A stretch of 56,232 nucleotides of DNA from Caldithrix sp. Its GTDB lineage: Bacteria; Zhuqueibacterota; Zhuqueibacteria; Thermofontimicrobiales; Sulfurfontimicrobiaceae. The notes below the pieces were generated by a model, which was not told the origin of the DNA, searched no databases, and saw nothing but the letters and a program-made list of their open reading frames with translations. The stretch spans positions 1 through 56,232 of the forward strand of contig DYKB01000004.1 in the NCBI GenBank assembly GCA_020722815.1, given 5' to 3'. A program made the translations under genes and the position numbers. Positions within the stretch are counted from its first letter, which is position 1; each line of letters opens with the position of its first letter. Of this stretch, positions 17,840-25,559 are shown one piece after another.

Positions 17840-18352
17840 TTATTCACTTTTACGATAAACCACCAATCGCATATTTCCATATTGCGCCTGCCCACAGGTA
17901 TACATGACCTTTACCAGAATATTAAAAGGAAGCCGGTAATCCCCCTGTATGGTCACTTTTCCTGTAAATTTTGTACCAAAAAGTTCTTCCATTTTTCGCG
18001 CCTCTTCGGCATAAGTCTTCAGCCGATTATACAAGGGAGTGATGATCTGTTGATATTCATCGGCAATTAATTTATTCGGATCATTGGATTTGTCGATTAA
18101 GACCGCCTGATCATTAACCAGAATCTCACGTCGGGTGACAACAATATCAAGCGCCACTTCAGTTGGTTTGGTGACTGTTGAGCGCGGTAGTTCCAGATGG
18201 TCAGATGGTTGAATTAATTGCCCCTCGGTTGAATACGTCTTCAACAAAAAAACCAGAATGATGGTGAACATATCCATCATCGACGTCAGGTTTAATTTAA
18301 CCTGACGTTTGCTGGTATCATGTTTTTTAATTCGGGAGGGAATATAGGCCAT
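17840..18352 (-). CDS. ExbD/TolR-family energy-transducing protein (Asp present)
   Basis: A 170-residue inner-membrane protein with a short basic N-terminus, one membrane helix and a periplasmic domain. The helix reads LNLTSMMDMFTIILVFLLK; the Asp is the conserved ion-pathway residue of ExbD/TolR. The periplasmic part is longer than in ExbD (~140) and carries an insertion rich in charged residues (NRLKTYAEEARKMEELFG). Together with ExbB it should convert ion flow into movement of a periplasmic partner. AGGA stands 6 bases before the ATG. It is the last of the ExbB-ExbD-ExbD set, 128 bases after the second ExbD gene. The C-terminal NMRLVVYRKSE ends without a further domain. Confidence 0.88.
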   Translation of the reverse strand: MAYIPSRIKKHDTSKRQVKLNLTSMMDMFTIILVFLLKTYSTEGQLIQPSDHLELPRSTVTKPTEVALDIVVTRREILVNDQAVLIDKSNDPNKLIADEYQQIITPLYNRLKTYAEEARKMEELFGTKFTGKVTIQGDYRLPFNILVKVMYTCGQAQYGNMRLVVYRKSE

Positions 18353-18480
18353 TTTATGTTCCTTTGATTGGCTAATTTATCGCTAACTTAAATTTTTTGT
18401 CGTAAAATGAATTCCTGAATCCAATAATTCACCCCGACTAATTCCGTAGTCGTAGTTTCAACAATTTTCAAATGCGCTTT

Positions 18481-19053
18481 TTAATAAACCACACCGGCCG
18501 AAATCGATACTTCAGAAAACAGCTCTTCATTGGGATACCATACCCGTTGAATATCTTCGAAACGAACCGTATCCATCGCGAAGGGATTTCGCGCGGCATC
18601 CATGGTACTGACAAGCGTCTGGTAATCAATTTCTGGCTCTGCCATGATAATGACTTTTTTGGCATCCGCAAAACGATTTTCTACACCGGTTTTGATAAGC
18701 ATGAGTTGCTGATTTAGCATTTCATAATCGTAACTATCGTCACGCTTTTTCGGGACAGAAACGCCGGCTTCATTGCGTAATATGGCCATGGCACTGGAAA
18801 TCGTGAAACCATTGCGCGTAATTGAAATGGATAAATCGAGCCGGGGTAAGGCGGGTTCTTTATCCATAATCACTGGCTCACCCATTCCGGCAATTGATGG
18901 TGGGAGATTTAATTCAATTATCCCCAACTTAATAAACTGCACGGACGTCAAAAGCAGAGGAATCAGCACCACCATCAGATTCATTATTGGCGTTAAGTTG
19001 ACTTCTAATTCTTCATCAGGTCGATTGCGCCGCTTAGAAGGCTGAAAAGCCAT
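18481..19053 (-). CDS. ExbD/TolR-like protein with Asn for the channel Asp
   Basis: A 190-residue paralogue of the next ExbD: basic N-terminus (MAFQPSKRRNR), membrane helix VNLTPIMNLMVVLIPLLLTSVQF, then a periplasmic domain. In ExbD/TolR/MotB-type proteins the residue after TP(I/L)(V/M) is a proton-carrying Asp; here the codon is AAT, Asn. The protein may thus be a structural, non-conducting subunit paired with the Asp-bearing ExbD at 17840-18352. The periplasmic part includes the family-typical pattern KKVIIMAEPEIDYQTLVSTMD. The gene starts 5 bases after the ExbB stop, and its AGGAG lies inside the ExbB end, so the two are translationally linked. Confidence 0.88.
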   Translation of the reverse strand: MAFQPSKRRNRPDEELEVNLTPIMNLMVVLIPLLLTSVQFIKLGIIELNLPPSIAGMGEPVIMDKEPALPRLDLSISITRNGFTISSAMAILRNEAGVSVPKKRDDSYDYEMLNQQLMLIKTGVENRFADAKKVIIMAEPEIDYQTLVSTMDAARNPFAMDTVRFEDIQRVWYPNEELFSEVSISAGVVY

Positions 19054-19058
19054 AGCTT

Positions 19059-19718
19059 TTAATCTCCTGTTATCAAATTCATTAATTTCACGGTGTGTTC
19101 ATCAATTTCATCGATGATTTTCAAGGTTTTATTATTAACAAAAGTATAGGCAATAATTGCCGGAACCGCGATGAGCAGTCCCAGAAAGGTCGTATTCATC
19201 GCAACCGAAATTCCGCGTGCCAGCATCAAAGCCTTCATGGTGGCATCGATTCCGGGTGCTGATACAGAGCGGAAAGCCTCAATCAGACCGTAAATTGTGC
19301 CCATCAAACCGACTAATGTTGAAACATTGGCAATCATGGACAAAAAGTTGGTTCGTTCCTGAAGTTTTGGTAAAACTTCCAGGGTTCCTTCATCAACCGC
19401 ATTCTGGAGTGAGCGAAAATCATTCGTTTCTGTTTCATAGACTTTTTTTAAACCGGCCAGAATGACCTGTGCCAAAGCTTTATCTTTCGCGGCGGTGCAT
19501 AAGGCAATGGCTTTTTTATAATCGCCGGCTTTGACTAATTTCCGGATTTCGGACATAAATCGTGGGGCATTGATATTGGAGCGAACGATGACATAATAAA
19601 TGCGCTCAACGGCAATCGCTATCATAAATATGCCAAAAATTAACAGAATCCACATAAATAGCCAGCCAGACTGGTCAGTACCAAATCCTTTTATAACTTC
19701 AGATATGACGGTGGGCAT
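19059..19718 (-). CDS. ExbB/TolQ/MotA-family ion channel subunit
   Basis: A 219-residue inner-membrane protein with three helices: about residues 15-38 (WLFMWILLIFGIFMIAIAVE), 125-145 and 165-190. The cytoplasmic segment between helices 1 and 2 is charged, as in ExbB. Family motifs are NVSTLVGLMGTIYGLIEAF and MNTTFLGLLIAVPAIIAY, where Thr residues line the ion path. With the two ExbD proteins it should form the 5:2-type motor that taps the proton or sodium gradient. GGAGG lies 6 bases before the ATG. It follows the small periplasmic-protein gene by 23 bases and is followed by ExbD after 5, so these genes are an operon. Confidence 0.92.
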   Translation of the reverse strand: MPTVISEVIKGFGTDQSGWLFMWILLIFGIFMIAIAVERIYYVIVRSNINAPRFMSEIRKLVKAGDYKKAIALCTAAKDKALAQVILAGLKKVYETETNDFRSLQNAVDEGTLEVLPKLQERTNFLSMIANVSTLVGLMGTIYGLIEAFRSVSAPGIDATMKALMLARGISVAMNTTFLGLLIAVPAIIAYTFVNNKTLKIIDEIDEHTVKLMNLITGD

Positions 19719-19741
19719 TCAAAACCTCCATGGTTATCATT

Positions 19742-20248
19742 TTATTCTTCTTTCTTCTCAGGCGAAACATTTTTTTCCGCAGAACTATTTTTATCTTTCA
19801 TTTTATCAGTTTTTAACTTCTTAATCTTGCTCACTTCACTCATTTCTTTGCCAGCCAGTACAGGCTGAATCGGAATGGCTTTCAATTCATTTTCAAATGA
19901 ACGATCGACAAATTCCACTTTTCCCATCTCGGGATTAATCCGTTTGGGAACGATATTGACGCTGGGAGTTTCGATGACCGCTTCAATTTCAATAGCGTTT
20001 AAGATCATTTCGCCATCGCCATCAGTTTGGATTAATTCAATTTCTGTCGCAGTACGCGTTGCCGAGTTCAAATTTGTTTGTTTCGTATTCTTAAGTGAAT
20101 CTGCACGCTGCACACTGGTCGATTTAACTATTGTAGAATCATCAGCAACGTTAGGCGTTTTTTGCTGCGAAAAAACCATCAGGGAAGTGCAGAGTAACCA
20201 GCATAATAAACTGGAAATTAGATTTATACTGTTTCGATTTATTCTCAT
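19742..20248 (-). CDS. Small exported low-complexity protein of the TPR-ExbBD operon
   Basis: A 168-residue protein I do not recognise. The N-terminus (RINRN, then hydrophobic SLLCWLLCTSLMVFSQQ) is a signal peptide or single anchor. The rest is Ser/Thr/Lys-rich with one more ordered patch, EIEAVIETPSVNIVPKRI and the following KVEFVDRSFENELKAIP, and ends in a very charged tail (KTDKMKDKNSSAEKNVSPEKKEE). By position, between the 1554-residue TPR gene (20 bases upstream) and ExbB (23 bases downstream), it could link the motor to the TPR proteins as TonB or TolA does. However, it lacks the Pro-rich spacer and a C-terminal TonB fold. Confidence 0.65.
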   Translation of the reverse strand: MRINRNSINLISSLLCWLLCTSLMVFSQQKTPNVADDSTIVKSTSVQRADSLKNTKQTNLNSATRTATEIELIQTDGDGEMILNAIEIEAVIETPSVNIVPKRINPEMGKVEFVDRSFENELKAIPIQPVLAGKEMSEVSKIKKLKTDKMKDKNSSAEKNVSPEKKEE

Positions 20249-20268
20249 TGCCGCCCCCTTGCATAAAA

Positions 20269-23200
20269 TTAATATATCATCACATTTTTATTAAAAATCA
20301 GATTCTGTTTAGCTTTCGCATCCATCATTCGGAATTTAAACTGCTTTTGTTTTTGATCCCATCCCGGCAGGAGTGATAATGTAATTTGTGCTTTTAATCC
20401 ACTCCCGGCAGAATTTTCAGTTTTGACTTCAATTGCCAGGACATTTCGCCCCATTCGAAGATGTTCATTCAACCGGTGTTTATTGATATTATTCCCATTT
20501 GATGCAACGCCATCGGATGCAGCAATATATTCACCATTCAGGAACAGGTTATAGGTGTTCTCCTGACTGATCACAATTTCTCCCGATACTGGCAATCCAT
20601 TAATCATAAAGGCTTTACGGAAAAAGGCACGGGTTGCCGGTTTCGTCTTAAATTCATATACATACTCCGGCTTTGTGGATTCCACGGCTGTCGAATCCCC
20701 AAACACCTGAGCCCGCCGATAAGCCCATCGGGCAGAATCGCTCAATGTCGAGTCACTCCAATTGATGGTAGACCCGGCGTTTTCATGTTTTTTTTCAACC
20801 ACAAGGGTGTCAATTTTCAGACACCAAATCTGATTCGTTGTGACTCCCCCCGCCAGAACTCCTTCCTGAAGCACATTGGCAGTTAACCATTTTGAATCAT
20901 CAAAATCTATTCCAATCCATTCCGGAGCATATTGATCGGTTGTTTTCCAGCTTGCGTCCGATATCAGCACCTCATTGGTTGATTTCAAATCCATGAGGCC
21001 CTGATATTTATCGGGTGCACTTTTAACAAGTTCGAATAACACATTGTTTGTCCAGATATTCGCAATGCCCATTTCATTCGACAACGTATAACCAGTTTCC
21101 AGCAAGCTCTTTTTGGCCTCTTTAAAGGAATAATGATTATCCTCGAAAGCATACAGGGCTTCCTCACAAGCTGGTTGCTCGGTCGCTTTGAAACTGTTTT
21201 TGCAAAGGACATGTTGTCTATTGGCATAATTCGCCAGCGAATCCAGCGCCATACTTAATTGATAAGCCGTTTTCATCATTTCGATTTCGGTATTTTGAAC
21301 AAAATTATCTTCAACCGCTTGTGAACGGGCATTCTCTATGGTATTTTGATAAAATTTTAGCGTTCCCCGGCTGAATGCATTGGCATAATCAATCACGGTT
21401 GCCAGTTGTGTGACAGTTTGCGGCGCTTTAGTTCCATTTTTAACACTATCTAAATATTGCTCGCTTTTTCGGGAATAGGTTGCCAGGGCATCAAATGCCA
21501 GTTGCTTATATTCATGGGGCAAAATGTTGCCAGTTGCGAATAATTTTTGTTTGGATTGCGTGACCCATTGATTTTCGAGACTCATTTGCTGGGCCACATT
21601 CACATTTCGTGTATGGGTCACAACGATTTCATTAATCAGGGGACGAATTGCTTTATCCAATACCTGATTGCGATATTCCAGGGCCGCGACTTCGTCCAAC
21701 TCGGCGGGAACAGCCGCCTGCAAAAAACGCGTCACCGACTCCTGATTCAATTCAGCAATATCATAAATCACTTCGGAAACCTTTTCGCGTGAATGTTCAA
21801 TCCATTTCCGGGCAATATACAGAGTACTGTCTTCGATGGTTACGCGACCGTACTGATTGGGATTATTGCGAGTCGAATCAGTAGTTTCTGCCTGTCGTTT
21901 CGCTTTAATCGCTGCTTCAAAATCATCGGCGATACGCGTCAATGCCTGAACGCCATTGGCGTATGATTCGACCGCTCGTTCATATAATTGCGCCGCGGCT
22001 TCATTAATTTCTTTGTTGGCGACCACTCGTTTTGACTCTTCCATTTCCGGGAGTTGCTGACGAGCCCAGGTGGCACCAAATTCTTCATAAGTTCGACCGA
22101 TTTGATAGGTAGCTTCGTAGAGGCGTAAAGTGCCAAAACGCGCAACTTTGGCATAATTATCTACCAGATCGAGCAATAAGGCTTTTTTAAATTTCTTGGC
22201 GTCTTCAATCTGGACGGCGGTGCCGGAAAATTCAATTCGTTCATATTCATCGAATTTCAAATTCGTCAGCGCAAATAGTGCTTCTGCCGTAAAATAATTG
22301 TTCGGATCGAGCCCGTTGGCTTTTAATTCTTCACTCTTTTGAATTGCTTTTTCAAATTCGATACGTGCCAGATCGGCCTGATCATTATTCCGATAATATT
22401 CACCGCGTTTGAAATGGGATTCAACCACGCGGACAGAATTCGGAAATTTGGTTGTATATTCACCATAAATTTTATTCGCTTCATTCAAATTGTTCAATTT
22501 CAAGTGATGATTGGCAATTTCGAAATATAAATCCGCCGCATCATTCGATTCCGGAAATCGTGAAACATAATCTGTATTCACCCGAATAGCACTTTTCCAA
22601 TCCTCGGAGCGAACATAAAAGACACTGGAATTATACAAGGCATCGCTGGCACGTTTGCGCTCTGGATGAATCGCCGCCAGTTTTTCATAAGAAATCGCCG
22701 CATTCCGATATTCTTTCAATTCACCATAATCCAGTGCCATGTTGTTCATGGCATCCAGGCGATATTTGGAATTGGTGAAAGTCTGAATCAAATAATCATA
22801 AGACTCAACGGCGCGGCGAAATTCATGGGCAGCGTCATATTGTAAAGCACCATTAAAAAGTGCCAGGTCAGCAAAAATAATATCCGGAACTTCCACCACC
22901 ACTCGGACAAATTCATTTCCCGCCTTGAGATGCAGTCCGGAATCTGCCAGCGCTTCGGCTTGTAGAAAAATCGACTCTGCCAGGCGCCGAGTGGCTTTTT
23001 GGGCAATCGCGGGAAATTTGGTGCTGGACTTTAGCTTTCGGGCGACAATTTCCGAACTTTTAAAATCCTGTTTGCCAAAATAACATTCCATGATCGTAAA
23101 TTGGGCATAATCCACATCCGGACCATCCGGAAAATGACGAACCAACGTATTGAAATAGCGCAGGGCCTTTTGAAATTGATTGTGATTATAATACAACGCG

Positions 23201-24933
23201 CCGGCATTGGCCAGCATTACCGCGGTTTTGGGCTCGTGTGGATAGAGCATGATAAAATTATCATACGCCGCAGCCAGTTTTTTATCAGTTTCTTGCAGTT
23301 CGATAATTTCGTGTTGCAGCGCTGCCTTTAAATCCGCTTCGTCGTTGACTTCCTTCGCATCGCCTGCCATCTCTCTGGACTGTTCCCGCTGCAATTGCGC
23401 CAGTGAATCTGTATTAGTGGCTTCTTCTTTCGCCAAGGCAATGGCATTTTCAGCCGCGAACTGTTGATATTTGGTATCCCAATACAGGTCAGTCACATGC
23501 ATGTATTCCTGATAGGCTTCGTCAGCGCGTTTTAATTTCAAATCCAGCGTCAATGCCATATTCCAGTGAATCAGGGCTGAATTGGAATCTTTCGGAAAGG
23601 CTTTTAAATATTCACGGCTGTCATTGACGGCTTGCTGATAGAGATCAAGGTCTTTCAACTCTTCAGCCCGTTGGTAAAGTAATGTAATATTTTCACGCAA
23701 AGCCTGTTCACTTAAACTCAATGCCTTCTGGCGCACTTTTGTTGAATCATTTTGTTTCCACCATTCACTGGCCGGACCAAAATTGTTGAATACCGTCTTG
23801 CGGGCCAGATACGCGTCCATCTCGTTTTCCATTTTTTGATGGCAGAGGACGATTTTTTGTTGAATCGAAGGTGCATCCGGTGCCAGAGGAAACATGTCTA
23901 ACAAAGTTTGATAGGCATTAATCGCCTGATCATACTCCTCTTTCTCCTGCATGAAGGTGTCGCCGATTTTTTGAAGAATTTTGAATCCATATTTTCGGCC
24001 GCCAATATCTTTCAAATAAGCGGCCGCACCTTCGACACCCCCATAATCCAGAAAACTAATTCCGATATATTCCACGGATTCTTCCTGAAGCGCTGGATTA
24101 CTATATTTTTGGTTGGGATCAAGTTGCTTCGTTCGTTCCAGATCATCCGCCAATAGCGTAAAAAAGGAAACGGCCTCTGGATACATGTTCAGTCGATAAT
24201 AGGACCAACCCAACCGATACAACGCCTCATCATACCGGGGACTGTCATGATGATTGAGAACCTCTTTATAAATCTCGATGGCTTTTTCAATATTATTGAC
24301 TGGTGGATTAAAATAATATTCGGCGATCCGCATGAGACATTCGGGCACATAGCGACTGTCGGAAAACTCGTCCATCAAATACTGATAGACTTTCAAGCCT
24401 TCCTCTGGCTGCCCCATTTCGGAAATTAAAAATCCTTTATTATAAATAGCATCATCAACCAGATCACTCTGCGGAAACTCCTTCAGGATACGCTCGTACA
24501 TCTCCAGCGATTTCGAAAAATCCTTTTTAGGCTCAACCGGTTCCTCAGCAAGAAGGCCATCTTCATACTTTTTTAATTGATTATCATAATTTTGCTGGGC
24601 CGCCAAATAATCCTCATTTGCCTTCTCATAATACAGTTCACCCAGCCGCATGTAGATTTTGTCGATGATTTTACTATCAGGATGTTTCCGAATAAACGCC
24701 TCGCCATCACTGATGGCAATTTCACTAATCTGCGTTTTCTGCTTTTCCAGTTCATTCAATTCACCCTGATAGTATTTTTTAAATTCCAGCAGTTCTTCAA
24801 CTGAATACTGTTCCAGAATTGAATCGCTCACGGCTTTATTCAGATCATCCTGTCCATACAGCGTAAAAAGGAGGGGAAATGCAATTAAAATCCAGTACCA
24901 TACAAATCGGTATTTCATCATCCTGACTCTCAT
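20269..24933 (-). CDS. Giant exported TPR protein with C-terminal sugar-binding-like beta-sandwich
   Basis: A 1554-residue protein. After a signal peptide (MKYRFVWYWILIAFPLLFTL) comes a solenoid of many TPR units to about residue 950, e.g. DEALYRLGWSYYRLNMYPEA and RMGELYYEKANEDYLAA-like helices. Helical, charged sequence follows to about 1300. From about 1330 to 1545 the sequence changes to a beta-sandwich with FFRKAFMINGLPVSGEIV, YNLFLNGEYI and LRMGRNVLAIEV, the pattern of galactose-binding-like domains found in glycosidases. It is probably periplasmic, or on the outer membrane, and scaffolds the ExbB/ExbD motor. AGGAAGG is 6-7 bases before the ATG. It has the same strand and tight spacing as the small protein and ExbB genes, so it is in that operon. 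Confidence 0.82.
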   Translation of the reverse strand: MRVRMMKYRFVWYWILIAFPLLFTLYGQDDLNKAVSDSILEQYSVEELLEFKKYYQGELNELEKQKTQISEIAISDGEAFIRKHPDSKIIDKIYMRLGELYYEKANEDYLAAQQNYDNQLKKYEDGLLAEEPVEPKKDFSKSLEMYERILKEFPQSDLVDDAIYNKGFLISEMGQPEEGLKVYQYLMDEFSDSRYVPECLMRIAEYYFNPPVNNIEKAIEIYKEVLNHHDSPRYDEALYRLGWSYYRLNMYPEAVSFFTLLADDLERTKQLDPNQKYSNPALQEESVEYIGISFLDYGGVEGAAAYLKDIGGRKYGFKILQKIGDTFMQEKEEYDQAINAYQTLLDMFPLAPDAPSIQQKIVLCHQKMENEMDAYLARKTVFNNFGPASEWWKQNDSTKVRQKALSLSEQALRENITLLYQRAEELKDLDLYQQAVNDSREYLKAFPKDSNSALIHWNMALTLDLKLKRADEAYQEYMHVTDLYWDTKYQQFAAENAIALAKEEATNTDSLAQLQREQSREMAGDAKEVNDEADLKAALQHEIIELQETDKKLAAAYDNFIMLYPHEPKTAVMLANAGALYYNHNQFQKALRYFNTLVRHFPDGPDVDYAQFTIMECYFGKQDFKSSEIVARKLKSSTKFPAIAQKATRRLAESIFLQAEALADSGLHLKAGNEFVRVVVEVPDIIFADLALFNGALQYDAAHEFRRAVESYDYLIQTFTNSKYRLDAMNNMALDYGELKEYRNAAISYEKLAAIHPERKRASDALYNSSVFYVRSEDWKSAIRVNTDYVSRFPESNDAADLYFEIANHHLKLNNLNEANKIYGEYTTKFPNSVRVVESHFKRGEYYRNNDQADLARIEFEKAIQKSEELKANGLDPNNYFTAEALFALTNLKFDEYERIEFSGTAVQIEDAKKFKKALLLDLVDNYAKVARFGTLRLYEATYQIGRTYEEFGATWARQQLPEMEESKRVVANKEINEAAAQLYERAVESYANGVQALTRIADDFEAAIKAKRQAETTDSTRNNPNQYGRVTIEDSTLYIARKWIEHSREKVSEVIYDIAELNQESVTRFLQAAVPAELDEVAALEYRNQVLDKAIRPLINEIVVTHTRNVNVAQQMSLENQWVTQSKQKLFATGNILPHEYKQLAFDALATYSRKSEQYLDSVKNGTKAPQTVTQLATVIDYANAFSRGTLKFYQNTIENARSQAVEDNFVQNTEIEMMKTAYQLSMALDSLANYANRQHVLCKNSFKATEQPACEEALYAFEDNHYSFKEAKKSLLETGYTLSNEMGIANIWTNNVLFELVKSAPDKYQGLMDLKSTNEVLISDASWKTTDQYAPEWIGIDFDDSKWLTANVLQEGVLAGGVTTNQIWCLKIDTLVVEKKHENAGSTINWSDSTLSDSARWAYRRAQVFGDSTAVESTKPEYVYEFKTKPATRAFFRKAFMINGLPVSGEIVISQENTYNLFLNGEYIAASDGVASNGNNINKHRLNEHLRMGRNVLAIEVKTENSAGSGLKAQITLSLLPGWDQKQKQFKFRMMDAKAKQNLIFNKNVMIY

Positions 24934-25334
24934 TCAAAACCTTCCTGGTTATATTTTATATGTATATTTTCAATATAAAAGTCTGTTCATAATTTAAGGC
25001 AAGTTCAGCATTGAATGATCCAACAGTCCACAACCGTCAGGCTAGCAATTGGGTATTCTTAAAACCTTATTTTCATTTTGGCAACCTTAGTAACTAGTGG
25101 CACCCAATAAAACTCAACCTTATTACCTTATTCCGTCTTAACATAAGATGATAAGGTCCAGGAATGGTGGGAGCGACTGGCTACGAAGGTAAAAAAAATA
25201 AAATAAGGTTTTGCAAACCTGAACTTTAAATTTTTAGGGGAGAAGCGAATAATTTATCCCTTTACACAAGGAAAAGTTCATTCTCCAATTTGCCCACTTT
25301 TTGGTTTTGGCCCTCTTTTAACTCTATAATTATA
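24934..25334. other. Gap between the two giant TPR genes, no gene seen
   Basis: About 400 bases without a supported frame. Loosely repeated pieces around CCTTATT and AAATAAGGTTTTGC (25060-25215) may form weak stems. Together with the element at 25335 the gap is 626 bases, so the downstream TPR gene could have its own promoter here; none is obvious. Confidence 0.4.
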
Positions 25335-25476
25335 GTATCCATTCACAGGGTGGCGAGAATCTGTCATTCCCGCATGTTTTTGGCGGGAATCCATACTTTT
25401 TTAGACAAATGGATGCCCGATAAAAGCATTCGGGCATGACCGAAGTTACTATTTTAGCATACCGGTGAACGGTTAC
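25335..25476. repeat. GTATCC-type MITE-like element with CATTCCCGC core
   Basis: GTATCCATTCAC at the left (25335) is mirrored by GTGAACGGTTAC at the right (to 25476). The interior has GTCATTCCCGCATGTTTTTG and GCGGGAATCCA, followed by a second small stem GATGCCCGATAAAAGCATTCGGGCAT. That core is the widespread CATTCCCGC...GCGGGAAT palindrome, unlike the cores of the elements at 2559 and 13443, although the ends are alike. Confidence 0.55.
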
Positions 25477-25559
25477 TAATTATAAATTATACCTCTTTGA
25501 AAATATTATAATTAGCATCTTACCGTGACGGTTAAAAACCGTGGTGCGTTGAAAATTAT

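Noticed and set aside
19742..20248. TonB or TolA for the ExbB/ExbD set
   Set aside because: Position fits, but there is no Pro-rich periplasmic spacer and no C-terminal TonB/TolA-like domain.
25060..25215. Riboswitch between the two giant TPR genes
   Set aside because: Some CCTTATT/AATAAGG pieces could pair, but no known riboswitch core or conserved fold was seen.
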